Below the pieces are notes generated by a model. It was not told the origin of the DNA. It did no database searches and saw only the letters and a program-made list of their open reading frames with translations. Position numbers and translations under genes: made by a program. Positions 16,396 to 24,717 of a DNA stretch of 64,000 nucleotides are shown here, piece by piece. Numbering within the stretch: the stretch's first letter is position 1; every line of letters begins with the position of its first letter. Source of the DNA: Thermovenabulum sp049723235 (lineage in GTDB: Bacteria > Bacillota > Thermosediminibacteria > Thermosediminibacterales > Thermosediminibacteraceae); contig NZ_JBNARB010000002.1 of assembly GCF_049723235.1 (NCBI RefSeq), positions 1 to 64,000 on the forward strand. Reading direction: 5' to 3'.

Positions 16396-16939
16396 CTATC
16401 AAACCGTAATCGCCATCTTTTCTTCTGTAAACCACGTTTATTTCTTCCGTTTCGGCATTGTTAAATACGAAAAAGTTGTGTCCTAAAAGGTCCATCTGCA
16501 GGATAGCCTCATCAACGCTCATAGGCTTTACCGGAAATCTTTTTATTTTTACCACCTTGAATTTTTCTTCTTCCTCTTTTCCCATATCCCTGTTTATATC
16601 CTCAAGGACAGTAGCTTCCCTGGGGATATTTTTCCTTAACGACCTTACCAGCTTTGTCTTGTATTTTTCAATTTGTTTATCCAACTTATCGGCTACAAGG
16701 TCAATAGCCGCATACATGTCTTTGTTTTCCTCTTCTCCCCTTAAAAGTAAATCCCCTGTGGAAAGGGTTACCTCCACAATGTGCCTTCCGTTTTCCACAT
16801 GCATTTTGACCTTAGCCTCTATGCTGTCGTTGTTCAGGTAATTGAAGTGCCGCGAAAGTTTTCCGATCTTTTTTTCCGCATAGTCCCTCAAGGCAGGAGT
16901 AACCTCAAAATTACTGACTCCGCTTACGGAAATTCTCAT
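16382..16939 (-). CDS. hpf: long-form ribosome hibernation promoting factor
   Basis: Long HPF dimerises and joins 70S ribosomes into inactive 100S pairs in stationary phase. The 185-residue product has the N-terminal S30AE domain (RISVSGVSNFEVTPALRDYAEKKIGKL ... DMYAAIDLVADKLDKQIEKYK), a charged linker, and the C-terminal dimerisation domain (KPMSVDEAILQMDLLGHNFFVFNNAETEEINVVYRRKDGDYGLI). ATG at 16939 is chosen, with AAGGGTG ahead; a GTG three codons earlier is possible. In Bacillus the homologue yvyD is also near the flagellar cluster. Confidence 0.95.
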   Translation of the reverse strand: MRISVSGVSNFEVTPALRDYAEKKIGKLSRHFNYLNNDSIEAKVKMHVENGRHIVEVTLSTGDLLLRGEEENKDMYAAIDLVADKLDKQIEKYKTKLVRSLRKNIPREATVLEDINRDMGKEEEEKFKVVKIKRFPVKPMSVDEAILQMDLLGHNFFVFNNAETEEINVVYRRKDGDYGLIAPEY

Positions 16940-17031
16940 AAACTTCACCCTTTCTGGGAGATTTTGTTGGTTTTTGTAAAATTTTCTGTAATTTCATTAT
17001 AGCATATACCCTGTTGTTTAAACAAGTTTTT

Positions 17032-18687
17032 TTATTCGACCAAAAAGCAGCTGTTTCCGATAAACTCCCTGAGTATTGATGTAAGAGGTATATCCTTCTC
17101 GTCTTCAATGGGCAAAAAGTAGTCCAGGAGCTTTAAAAGATAAGAGGCGACGATATATTCCGGGTCATCCTTTGTAATCTGCTTTAATAAAGGCTCCGCG
17201 TATTTTTTCAAGACCGCCAGCTCGTAAATTAGTGCCGAATTAAACATCACATCGGCTTCCTCCTGGAAGGCAAAAATGTGCCTTTGCGCACCCCTTTGCA
17301 CCGAAGGCCACATGGAAATGGTCTTTTTGGCATCGGCACCCCGGCACCGGCTGTCTCTGACTATTCGCCTAATTAACCGCGTATCGGTTGTGGAAATTCT
17401 GTTGTGGTTATCTATGGAAATTTGCGTCAGGGCGCTCACGTAGATTTTAAATTTGTTTTCCTTGGGTATCAGGGCGGTAAGTTTTTCATTAAGCCCGTGA
17501 ATACCCTCTATAACTATGGGCTGGTCATTTTCAATTTTAGTAGGTATTGCGGAAAATTCCCGGGTGCCTTTTATAAAATTATACTTTGGAAGGTAAACTT
17601 CCTTCCCCTGAATGAGGGCGGCAAGGTGATGGTTAAAAAGTCTAATGTCAATGGCTTCCAATGCTTCAAAATCCGGTTTTCCATCCTCGCCAAGGGGTGT
17701 TTTGTCTCTATCCACAAAGTAATTGTCGAGGGAAATGGAAATGGGTTTTAACCCGTTTACCCTGAGCTGAACCATAAGCCTCTGGGCAAAGGTGGTTTTA
17801 CCCGAAGAGGAAGGCCCCGCTATCAGGATAACCCTGAGCCTTTCCCTGTTTTCGGCGATCATATCGGCTATCTGGGCTATCTTTTTTTCGTGAAGGGCTT
17901 CCGCTATTCTTATTATTTCCCCCGCCATGCCCTTTGATATGTAATCGTTTAAAGCTCCCGCATCGGCAATTTCGAGGATATGAGCCCACCTTTCAGCCTC
18001 CCTGAAGATTCGCGAAAGTTTTGGCTGTTCCTTGAAGGGTGCCACTTCCACGGGTTTTTCGATAGATGGAAATTGAAGGATAATCCCGGGAAGGTAGAAT
18101 TTTAGCTTAAACCATTTTAAAAAACCGGTGGAAGGAACCATATAACCGTAGAAAAAGTCCTTAAAACCATCCAATTCATAAAGATGTATGTGGTCTTTTT
18201 TCAGGTATTTTAATACCCTTACTTTGTCCTCGCATCCCTGTTTTTTGAAATACAAAAGGGCTTCTTCCATCGGAACGCTAAGTCTTTTAATAGGATGATT
18301 TTTCTCTACCATCTCTCTCATTCTTTTTTCGATCATTTCTACTTCGTCCTGTCCGATGGGTGACTTCCAGTAAACTTCGGTGTACAGCGCATCGCCGAGG
18401 GAGTGCTCTATATGAACCCTGCAGTCCGGAAGAACATCATGACAGGCTTTTATAAAAAGCAGGGTAAGGCTTCTTACATAAATCTTCATACCCGTATCTT
18501 CAGTCATATCAATAAACCTTACTCTTGTATCTTCCTTTACCATGTAGTTTAACTCACAGAGGACATTGCCTACCGAAGCAGCGGTAACGGGATAGGGAAA
18601 TTTTTCTTTATGTTTTTCGTAAATTTCCAGAAGGGTAATGGGACTTTCGAATTCCAGTTCGCCTATTCTTTCTACGTAAATCTTCAC
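17032..18687 (-). CDS. TGS-domain/uridine kinase-like fusion protein
   Basis: This 551-residue protein belongs to a clostridial family annotated as nucleoside (uridine) kinase. Residues 1-200 resemble the TGS and second additional domain of threonyl-tRNA synthetase (KIYVERIGELEFESPITLLEIYEKHKEKF, later HIEHSLGDALYTEVYWKSPIGQDEVEMIEKRM), and residues 285-490 are a phosphoribulokinase/uridine kinase fold with the P-loop LIAGPSSSGKTTFAQRL and the acidic SISLDNYFVDRDKTP. The reaction, phosphate transfer from ATP to a nucleoside, is inferred from the family; the TGS part may be regulatory. Its GTG start has an AAGGGG site. It is transcribed alone. Confidence 0.85.
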   Translation of the reverse strand: MKIYVERIGELEFESPITLLEIYEKHKEKFPYPVTAASVGNVLCELNYMVKEDTRVRFIDMTEDTGMKIYVRSLTLLFIKACHDVLPDCRVHIEHSLGDALYTEVYWKSPIGQDEVEMIEKRMREMVEKNHPIKRLSVPMEEALLYFKKQGCEDKVRVLKYLKKDHIHLYELDGFKDFFYGYMVPSTGFLKWFKLKFYLPGIILQFPSIEKPVEVAPFKEQPKLSRIFREAERWAHILEIADAGALNDYISKGMAGEIIRIAEALHEKKIAQIADMIAENRERLRVILIAGPSSSGKTTFAQRLMVQLRVNGLKPISISLDNYFVDRDKTPLGEDGKPDFEALEAIDIRLFNHHLAALIQGKEVYLPKYNFIKGTREFSAIPTKIENDQPIVIEGIHGLNEKLTALIPKENKFKIYVSALTQISIDNHNRISTTDTRLIRRIVRDSRCRGADAKKTISMWPSVQRGAQRHIFAFQEEADVMFNSALIYELAVLKKYAEPLLKQITKDDPEYIVASYLLKLLDYFLPIEDEKDIPLTSILREFIGNSCFLVE

Positions 18688-18753
18688 CCTTCATCACCCC
18701 TTAAAAATATCTTTTAGTATTTACATTATAACATAAGTTTTTTTAAAAAAGAA

Positions 18754-18776
18754 AAAAGGGCGACTTTTCGCCCTTT
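18754..18776 (-). terminator. terminator after the DsrE-like gene
   Basis: AAAAGGGCGA at 18755-18764 pairs with TCGCCCTTTT at 18768-18777, a 10-bp stem with a very short loop, flanked by T-runs on both strands. It ends the persulfide operon. Confidence 0.8.
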
Positions 18777-19246
18777 TATATGAAAAGGTTTAGATTTGCT
18801 TCATCTGCCTCGGCAAGATATGTGGCAACTCCCGCAAAATCTATGCCGTCTACAAGTTCTTCCTTCCTTATACCCATTACATCCATGGACATGGTACAGG
18901 CAATTAACCTTACGCCGAGCGCTTTGGCATTTTCTATAAGTTCCGTTAGAGTATTCACGTTTTTCTTTTTCATGATATATTTCATCATTTTGGCTCCAAG
19001 CCCTCCGAAATTCATCTTGGAGAGGCCCAGCCTTTCGGCACCCCGGGGCATCATTTTGCCGAACATATTTTCGAGAAAACCTTTTTTGACTTTTGCTCCC
19101 TCCGGTTTTCTCAAAATGTTCAAGCCCCAGAAGGTAAAAAACATCGTCACCTCATCCCCCATGGCAGCAGCTCCATTGGCTATGATAAAGGCTGCCATGG
19201 CTTTATCTAAGTCCCCGGAAAAGACTATAATTGTCTTTTTAGCCAT
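18776..19246 (-). CDS. DsrE/DrsH-like sulfur-transfer family protein
   Basis: The 156-residue protein belongs to the DsrE/F/DrsH2-like group. Its N-terminus TIIVFSGDLDKAMAAFIIANGAAAMGDEVTMFFTFWGLN is the flavodoxin-like core of the family; a conserved cysteine occurs in LIACTMSMDVMGI, a likely persulfide acceptor. Methionine is frequent in the middle (FGKMMPRG, GAKMMKYIMKKK). It lies 9 bp after a TusA-like gene and with a CoA-disulfide reductase, a trio found in many anaerobes and thought to handle protein-bound sulfane sulfur. The direct substrate is unknown. Confidence 0.85.
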   Translation of the reverse strand: MAKKTIIVFSGDLDKAMAAFIIANGAAAMGDEVTMFFTFWGLNILRKPEGAKVKKGFLENMFGKMMPRGAERLGLSKMNFGGLGAKMMKYIMKKKNVNTLTELIENAKALGVRLIACTMSMDVMGIRKEELVDGIDFAGVATYLAEADEANLNLFI

Positions 19247-19255
19247 AGTTACCTC

Positions 19256-19480
19256 CTACACCTTTTTTACTTTGGCTACTATTACATCGCCCTTGTCTTC
19301 AAGGCTTAAAAGTTCGTTTTTGGTCTTTTTACACCAGGCCTGCACGTCGCTGTAAAATCCCTTATCCGTCGCTTCTACCACTACCACATCCCCGGGTTCT
19401 GCGGATTTGATAGCATTGAAAAGCTGTACTATTGGACCCGGGCACTGCAGACATTTTGCATCCACGTGAATTTCTTTCAT
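19256..19480 (-). CDS. TusA-like sulfur carrier protein
   Basis: This 74-residue SirA/TusA-fold protein carries sulfur as a persulfide on the cysteine of its CPGP motif (DAKCLQCPGPIVQLFNAIKSAEPGD). A second cysteine occurs in VQAWCKKTKNELL, common in this operon type. Sulfur would pass to or from the DsrE-like protein downstream and the rhodanese domain of the reductase upstream. Spacing of 9 and 21 bp indicates co-transcription. It is probably not the tRNA-thiolating TusA, because the TusBCD/TusE system is absent here. Confidence 0.9.
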   Translation of the reverse strand: MKEIHVDAKCLQCPGPIVQLFNAIKSAEPGDVVVVEATDKGFYSDVQAWCKKTKNELLSLEDKGDVIVAKVKKV

Positions 19481-19501
19481 TTTTGCATCTCCTCCTTAAA
19501 A

Positions 19502-21160
19502 TTATTCCAGCTCAAAAGGCCATGCGGTTACTCCGCCGTCCAATATTTTAATATTTTCAAATCCGAGGTGCTTTAACGTCCTGTAGGCAAGGTACGCCCT
19601 TAAGCCCACCTTACAAATAAGGATGGTCTCTTTATCCCTGTTGATTTCGCTTGCCCTTTTTTCTAACTCGTTAAGCGGAATATTCTTTGCTCCGGGTATG
19701 GCTCCAGTTAAGAATTCCGCTTCAGTTCTAACATCGATGATTTGAAGGTCAGGACTGCCGAGTTTTTCTTTTAGCGCAAGAGGAGAAATTCCTTCCACCC
19801 TGCCGGTAAGCTTATTTACTGCTACGTTTGCGGCAACTATGGTAGAAGACAGTGCCATGGAGAAAGGCGGTGCATAAGCGAGATCAATTTTTGCCAGGTC
19901 TTCAACGGTACCCTTCAGGGTTATCAATGTGGCAAGGATATCAATGGGTTTATCCACTACGCCTTCTCCTATCACCTGTCCGCCGAGAACCCGGTGGGTT
20001 TTCTTATCTACGATGAGTTTTGTCACAATCGTCTTATGCCCGGGGTAATAGTGTGCTCTGTCGTTTGCCGGAACTAGAACGGTGATGTAATCGTAACCGA
20101 GAGCCTTCGCATCCCTTTCGGAAAGTCCGGTTCTTGCCGCATTCAGCTCAAAAAGTTTTACAACAGTGGTGCCAAGAACCCCTTTTAACGAATCCTTTTC
20201 TCCCTTTGGGAAAAGGTTTAATGCAGCAACCCTGCCCATTTTATTCGAGGTAGAACCCATGGGATACCAGGCGGGTGAATTTGTAATAAGGTTTATATTC
20301 TCCGCACAATCGCCTACTGCGAAAATGTCGGGGATATTCGTTTCCATGTGCTCGTTTACTTTTATGGCTCCTTTTACTCCAAGTTCTATGCCGGCTTCTT
20401 TTGCAAGCTCTGTATTCGGAAGGACGCCGATGGAAAGAAGCACAAGTTCCGTATCGATTTTCCTCTTATCGGTTACCAATGCGGTAACTTTTCCGTCAGT
20501 TCCTTCTATCGCAACCGCTTTTTCTCCGGTGAAGATTGTAATACCCTTTTTCTCAAGGTAGCTCTGGGCAAGAAGGGCAATCTCCCGGTCAAAATTGGGC
20601 AATATCTGATCTAAAAGTTCCACAAGGGTTACCTTTACTCCCTGCTGGGTAAGGTTTTCAGCTACTTCAAGGCCTATAAAACCTCCGCCAACCACCGTCG
20701 CATTTTTTACCCCGTATTTTTCCACCTGTTCCCTTATTCCTACCGCATCGTCAATGCTCCTTAACTTAAATACATTCTTCAAATCAGCGCCGGGTATTGG
20801 AGGAACAATGGGTTTTGCACCAGTAGCAATAACCAGCTTATCGTAGAAAAAGTCCCTGGTTTCTCCGGTGGTAAGATCCTTTACAATCACCCTTTTTTCC
20901 GAGGGAATGATCCTTTCCGCTTTATGCTTTAATAAAATTTCTACCTTTCTTTCCTTGAATTTTTCCGGGTTCATTACCGTCAAATGGGATTTTTCCTTTA
21001 TCACATTGCCGATATAATAGGGCAGTCCGCATCCCGCATAGGAGACATATTCTTCTTCGGTGATAACCTTTACCTCTACATCAGGATATTCCCTCACTGC
21101 CTTGGCCGCGGTTTTCGTGCCTGCGGCTACTCCGCCGATGATTAAAATCTTTTTTTTCAT
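19502..21160 (-). CDS. cdr: CoA-disulfide/persulfide reductase with C-terminal rhodanese domain
   Basis: The 552-residue FAD enzyme is of the CoA-disulfide reductase/NADH-dependent persulfide reductase type. It has an FAD-binding IIGGVAAGTKTAAKAVRE, the redox cysteine at about residue 44 in YAGCGLPYYIG, the NAD motif VVGGGFIGLEVAENL, and the second FAD site IFAVGDCAEN. Residues 455-552 are a rhodanese domain with the active loop LICKVGLRAYL. It reduces CoA disulfides, CoA persulfides or polysulfide with NAD(P)H in the cytosol, either for sulfur respiration or redox defence. A PerR-like box overlaps its promoter. TusA- and DsrE-like genes follow. Confidence 0.92.
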   Translation of the reverse strand: MKKKILIIGGVAAGTKTAAKAVREYPDVEVKVITEEEYVSYAGCGLPYYIGNVIKEKSHLTVMNPEKFKERKVEILLKHKAERIIPSEKRVIVKDLTTGETRDFFYDKLVIATGAKPIVPPIPGADLKNVFKLRSIDDAVGIREQVEKYGVKNATVVGGGFIGLEVAENLTQQGVKVTLVELLDQILPNFDREIALLAQSYLEKKGITIFTGEKAVAIEGTDGKVTALVTDKRKIDTELVLLSIGVLPNTELAKEAGIELGVKGAIKVNEHMETNIPDIFAVGDCAENINLITNSPAWYPMGSTSNKMGRVAALNLFPKGEKDSLKGVLGTTVVKLFELNAARTGLSERDAKALGYDYITVLVPANDRAHYYPGHKTIVTKLIVDKKTHRVLGGQVIGEGVVDKPIDILATLITLKGTVEDLAKIDLAYAPPFSMALSSTIVAANVAVNKLTGRVEGISPLALKEKLGSPDLQIIDVRTEAEFLTGAIPGAKNIPLNELEKRASEINRDKETILICKVGLRAYLAYRTLKHLGFENIKILDGGVTAWPFELE

Positions 21161-21210
21161 AATTTCCCCTCTTTCCTTTAATTTGTGAAAAACTTCTCTT
21201 TTTTCGGCAA

Positions 21211-21238
21211 AATATACTAAGTGAAATTATTATAACAA
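21211..21238 (-). promoter_or_regulatory. candidate sigma-A promoter of the persulfide operon
   Basis: On the minus strand TTGTTA (21233-21238) and TATATT (21211-21216) are separated by 16 bp. The -35 lies inside the PerR-like palindrome, the usual geometry for repression. Confidence 0.5.
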
Positions 21239-21247
21239 TTATAATAA
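21227..21247. promoter_or_regulatory. PerR/Fur-family operator-like palindrome
   Basis: A perfect 9-bp inverted repeat (TTATTATAA, 3-nt centre, TTATAATAA). The inner 15 bp, TTATAACAATTATAA at 21230-21244, matches the Bacillus PerR consensus TTATAATnATTATAA at 13 of 14 defined positions. AT-rich DNA makes chance matches possible, but the symmetry and the overlap with the promoter are good evidence. Confidence 0.6.
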
Positions 21248-21430
21248 AATTTGGTATTTTTTTAAATTGAAATTTTTTTCATTTATTCGTTTGATTCTTT
21301 TATTATTATATTATGATTTTTGGATATAATAAATGTCGATTATGATACTTTTTAAAAAGAAAACAGGGGAATTTTGGCGTTTTTCCCCATTTTCTTTTAA
21401 ATATCCTTCTTTTTCTTGTTATTTTGTGTA

Positions 21431-22303
21431 TTACCTGCTGGCGCCACCACCGCCGCCGGAGCCTCCGCCGAAACCTCCAAATCCTTCGCCGGATCCTCCG
21501 GAAAATCCTCCGAATCCGCCGAACCCTCCGAAGCCGCCGCCACCGAAAGGTCCGAAGGGACCCCTGATTATTGGACCTCCCCCTCCTCCGAAAGGCGGTC
21601 TTCGGAAAAATCTTCTGGGTCTAATGAAGAAAAAGTAGATAATGAGAAATACGATAATTATCTTAAATATTTCGCCTATTCCTATTTCATCCTCTTTTGA
21701 ACCGTAATCCTGTAATTTTTCAAGCCCTTCTTTATTCAAATCCATATTGTATTCCTTCGCCACTTCGGCAGCCACCGCAAAAAAGGTGTCGTATATACCC
21801 TTTGAGTAATTTTTTTCTTCAAAAGCGGGAAGCGCGTAGGTATCCAATATGAAACCCGCTTTTCCGTCATTTATTGCACCCTCAAGGCCATAGCCCACTT
21901 CTATCCTTATCCTGCCTTTTTTATTCAAAAGAAGGTTTTCCTTATTTACCAGGATCAAAATACCGTTATTTTTTTCCTTATCCCCTATACCCCAGCTTCT
22001 GAAAAGCTCTAAAGAATAATCCTCTATCGTCCATCCGTCAAGGCTTCCTATCGTCACCACTACAATTTGTGCACCTGTCAAATCATCTATTTTCTTTGCT
22101 ATTTTTCTCATTTCTTCCTCGGAATTTTCATCAATGAGTTCTGCAAAATCAAAAATATATATATTTGAAGCCGGTTTTTGCGGAACCGGTTCTGCTTTTA
22201 CTAAACTGGATGTATTAAACCCTGTTAATGACAAGAATAGGATAGCTAACAAAACAGTTAGTAAAATGTATTTTCCCCGGTAATTTTCTTTATAAAACAA
22301 CAT
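21431..22303 (-). CDS. TPM-domain (YgcG-like) membrane protein with glycine-rich tail
   Basis: The 290-residue protein has a signal peptide/anchor (YILLTVLLAILFLSLTGF), an extracellular TPM domain (about residues 50-185; FDFAELIDENSEEEMRKIAKKI, AQIVVVTIGSLDGWTIEDYSLELFRSWGIGD), a transmembrane helix (IGEIFKIIIVFLIIYFFFIRP), and a C-terminal tail of about 60 residues that is almost all G and F (GGFGGFGG repeats). TPM proteins are often paired with LemA as here, and have been linked to envelope stress and photosystem repair in other groups; the function here is unknown. It is 20 bp after lemA. Confidence 0.87.
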   Translation of the reverse strand: MLFYKENYRGKYILLTVLLAILFLSLTGFNTSSLVKAEPVPQKPASNIYIFDFAELIDENSEEEMRKIAKKIDDLTGAQIVVVTIGSLDGWTIEDYSLELFRSWGIGDKEKNNGILILVNKENLLLNKKGRIRIEVGYGLEGAINDGKAGFILDTYALPAFEEKNYSKGIYDTFFAVAAEVAKEYNMDLNKEGLEKLQDYGSKEDEIGIGEIFKIIIVFLIIYFFFIRPRRFFRRPPFGGGGGPIIRGPFGPFGGGGFGGFGGFGGFSGGSGEGFGGFGGGSGGGGGASR

Positions 22304-22323
22304 TTTTCTATCCCCTTCACCGG

Positions 22324-22890
22324 TTAAAATTTGACTTTGGGGACTTCTTTTGCGCCTTCTTCAGACTTAAAATATTCCTTCATCTCAAATCCAAAAAGTC
22401 TTGCAAATATGTTTGTGGGAAATGTCCTTATTTTTGTATTGTAGATTTGCACCGCATTGTTGTAATCCATGCGGGCAACCGCAATCCTGTTTTCAGTCCC
22501 GGCCAGCTCATCAGCAAGCTGCCTGAAGTTGGCATCCGCTTTTAAATTAGGGTAGTTTTCTACTATTGCAAGAAGCCTTGATAAAGCTCCGGAAAGCTCC
22601 GCATCCGCCTCAGCTTTTTCTGCCACGCTCCCGGCCCCGATTAGCTTTTCCCTTGCTTTTGTAACCTGCTCAAAAATCTCTTTTTCATGGGAGGCATAAC
22701 CCTTTACCGTCTCCACCAGGTTAGGTATCAAATCCGCTCTCCTTTGCAGCTGGTTTTCCACCTGGCTCCATTTGGCGTTTATATTTTCTTCACTTTTTAC
22801 CAGGCTGTTGTAGGTGCCCCATATATTCATAAAAATTAAAACCATTATTATTACCAGAGCCAGAGTGATTTTTGATATTTTTAAAGCCAA
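22324..22890 (-). CDS. lemA: LemA family protein
   Basis: The 188-residue protein has an N-terminal transmembrane helix (ALKISKITLALVIIMVLIF) and a long antiparallel helical domain with the LemA signature YNSLVKSEENINAKWSQVENQLQRRADLIPNLVETVKGYA and NFRQLADELAGTENRIAVARMDYN. The C-terminal FPTNIFARLFGF is also typical. The function is unproven; LemA occurs with TPM or HtpX-like proteins. I chose the TTG at 22890 with GGGGG eight bases upstream over a TTG six codons earlier. Confidence 0.9.
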   Translation of the reverse strand: MALKISKITLALVIIMVLIFMNIWGTYNSLVKSEENINAKWSQVENQLQRRADLIPNLVETVKGYASHEKEIFEQVTKAREKLIGAGSVAEKAEADAELSGALSRLLAIVENYPNLKADANFRQLADELAGTENRIAVARMDYNNAVQIYNTKIRTFPTNIFARLFGFEMKEYFKSEEGAKEVPKVKF

Positions 22891-23187
22891 CTTATTGACC
22901 CCCTTCAATTTTTCTTTATTTTTTCTTCTATATTATGATTATACCAGTAAAAAATTAAAAAGAAATAACATATTTTACGCATAATGTGGTTCAAATGGCA
23001 AAAGATAATAAAAAGTCAAAGAAAAATTTTTATAAAAAATATACTGTATACATGTCCAGATTTTTTGTGGTGAAAAATTATTTTTTTGTTAATTTCAGTT
23101 ACATCAATTTTAAAATTGTAAGTAGGCATAAAATTATATCAAATTCTACGAGTTTACAATTTATTAAAAATTCAAGGAGGTTTGGTT
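22891..23187. other. divergent intergenic region between lemA and the TRAP operon
   Basis: About 300 bp of very AT-rich DNA with no supported gene. It must hold promoters for lemA (minus) and for the TAXI transporter (plus), with AAGGAGG at 23174-23180 as the ribosome site of the latter. I see no recognisable riboswitch or convincing -35/-10 pair. Confidence 0.4.
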
Positions 23188-24162
23188 ATGTTCAAAAAGA
23201 CGATAGCCCTTATCACCATCGCCCTTTTATTAACGGCTGCAATAGCAGGTTGCGCCGGTAAAAGCGGCGGTCAGCAAGCCGGTGGACAAAAATTCATCAC
23301 CATCGCTACCGGCGGTACCGCGGGAACTTACTTCCCCCTCGGTGGCGCACTGGCTGACATCTGGAATAAAAATATTAAGGGGGTAAACGCTACTGCTCAG
23401 AGCACCGGTGCTTCGGTAGCAAACGTAAACCTCTTAAGGGATGGAAAAGCTGATGTAATCTTCGTGCAAAACGATATAGCCTACTACGCTGCCAACGGTA
23501 CTGAAATGTTCAAAGACAATAAATACGAAGACATTAAAGGCCTTACAACCCTTTACCCCGAAACCATTCAGATCGTCACCTTAGCCGGTAAAAACATCAA
23601 GAGTGTAGCCGACCTGAAGGGCAAAAAAGTAGCGGTAGGCGCAGCAGGAAGCGGTGCTGAAGCCAACGCAAGACAGATTTTAGAAGCTGCAGGAATCACC
23701 TACAACGATATTAGCGCACAATATTTAAGCTTTGCCGAAGCCGCTAACAACCTGAAAGATGGTAACATCGATGCAGCATTCTTGACAGCAGGATTCCCGA
23801 CAGCTGCGGTTCAGGACATAGCGGCATCCAAGAAAATTGAGCTTATTTCCCTTGACGATGCTCTGGTATCCAAGTTAATGGAGAAATACCCCTACTACAC
23901 AAAGATTGTAATACCCGCTAACACTTACAGCGGTGTAGATCATGATGTGAACACAGTTGCAGTAAAGGCTATGCTTGCTGTAAGCTCCAAGATGGATGAA
24001 GAAACAGCTTACAACCTGGTAAAGACCATGTATGCTAACCTGGATAGATTAAAGGCTGCTCACAAAGCCGGCGAGCAGATCAAGCAGGAAACCGGTAAAG
24101 AAGGAATGTCAATACCTCTTCATCCCGGTGCTGAAAAATTCTTCAAAGAAATTGGAAAATAA
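23188..24162 (+). CDS. TRAP transporter TAXI-family solute-binding lipoprotein
   Basis: The 324-residue extracytoplasmic receptor captures a carboxylate-type solute for the TRAP permease downstream. It has a lipoprotein signal with lipobox AIAGC, then the TAXI-family fold: FITIATGGTAGTYFPLGGALADIWNK, ATAQSTGASVANVNLLRDG, KVAVGAAGSGAEANARQILEA. The ATG at 23188 follows AAGGAGG by seven bases; an upstream TTG is less likely. TAXI receptors have been tied to glutamate/glutamine or 2-oxoglutarate-like ligands in some species, which the sequence cannot settle. Codon use suggests high expression. Confidence 0.93.
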   Translation: MFKKTIALITIALLLTAAIAGCAGKSGGQQAGGQKFITIATGGTAGTYFPLGGALADIWNKNIKGVNATAQSTGASVANVNLLRDGKADVIFVQNDIAYYAANGTEMFKDNKYEDIKGLTTLYPETIQIVTLAGKNIKSVADLKGKKVAVGAAGSGAEANARQILEAAGITYNDISAQYLSFAEAANNLKDGNIDAAFLTAGFPTAAVQDIAASKKIELISLDDALVSKLMEKYPYYTKIVIPANTYSGVDHDVNTVAVKAMLAVSSKMDEETAYNLVKTMYANLDRLKAAHKAGEQIKQETGKEGMSIPLHPGAEKFFKEIGK

Positions 24163-24184
24163 TAGTTTAAATATAAAGGAGGGC

Positions 24185-24219
24185 AAATTGAGCATTGGAC
24201 TAGGTCCAATGCTCAATTT
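24185..24219 (+). promoter_or_regulatory. 16-bp perfect hairpin between the binding protein and permease genes
   Basis: AAATTGAGCATTGGAC (24185-24200) pairs exactly with GTCCAATGCTCAATTT (24204-24219) around a 3-nt loop. There is no U-run, so it is not a classical terminator. It likely protects the 3' end of the receptor message or damps read-through. It lies between the AAGGAGGG site and the ATG of the DUF1850 gene. Confidence 0.8.
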
Positions 24220-24223
24220 ATGA
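24188..24223 (+). CDS. possible 11-codon leader ORF overlapping the DUF1850 start
   Basis: AGGAGGG is followed four bases later by TTG, which opens an 11-codon frame (encoding M/L-S-I-G-L-G-P-M-L-N-L) and stops at TGA overlapping the next ATG (ATGA). The next gene otherwise has no ribosome site of its own, because the hairpin fills the space. Translation of this frame would melt the hairpin and couple to the DUF1850 gene. It is a mechanistic inference; the peptide itself need not have a role. Confidence 0.35.
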   Translation: MSIGLGPMLNL

Positions 24224-24714
24224 AAAAAAGGATTGACGTATTTTTCTTTTTTTTGGTGCTGGTCATTGCAGTTTTCTTTTCCTTTTACAGAGTAGAAAAA
24301 AAAGTGATTTTAACGGTATACAATGCGGACAACGGCAAAACCATTCAGATTCCTCTGCAAAACAACGAATTTACCCATGTTTTTATTCATTCCATTCAAA
24401 AAACCCCGGTGTATGAGGATTTTAAAGTAGAAAATAATAAAAAACTTCATTTAATAAGGACCAGGTATTTTTCTCTGGGAATAGGGCTTCCCTATGCGGA
24501 AGAAGGCAAATTTGAAAACAAAAACGGCGAATTTGTAATGGAAATGAATAGATTTTTTGATACTCTTCCTATCCGGGTATCTCCATTGAAGGGCCATGGA
24601 ATAATTGCCAATGGAATTATGTATAATTTTCTCGACTTTTCAAAACCAAATGATTTAATAGTAATAAGTGCAAAAGAGCGATGGACCATAAAAAATATAA
24701 AAGGAGGGAGTTAA
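24220..24714 (+). CDS. DUF1850 protein of TAXI-TRAP operons
   Basis: The 164-residue protein has one N-terminal membrane helix (VFFFFLVLVIAVFFSFY) and an extracytoplasmic beta-rich domain with the DUF1850 signature: FTHVFIHSIQKTPVYEDFKVENNKKL, then GIGLPYAEEGKFENKNGEFVMEMNR. DUF1850 genes are found almost only between TAXI receptors and fused TRAP permeases, in the place where the small membrane subunit would be expected; a role as an accessory subunit is inferred. No ribosome site lies close to the ATG; see the hairpin and leader ORF just upstream. Confidence 0.88.
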   Translation: MKKRIDVFFFFLVLVIAVFFSFYRVEKKVILTVYNADNGKTIQIPLQNNEFTHVFIHSIQKTPVYEDFKVENNKKLHLIRTRYFSLGIGLPYAEEGKFENKNGEFVMEMNRFFDTLPIRVSPLKGHGIIANGIMYNFLDFSKPNDLIVISAKERWTIKNIKGGS

Positions 24715-24717
24715 TAG

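Noticed and set aside
21333..21700. Plus-strand proline/serine-rich ORFs
   Set aside because: They are the antisense of the Gly/Phe-rich tail of the TPM gene, with no ribosome site.
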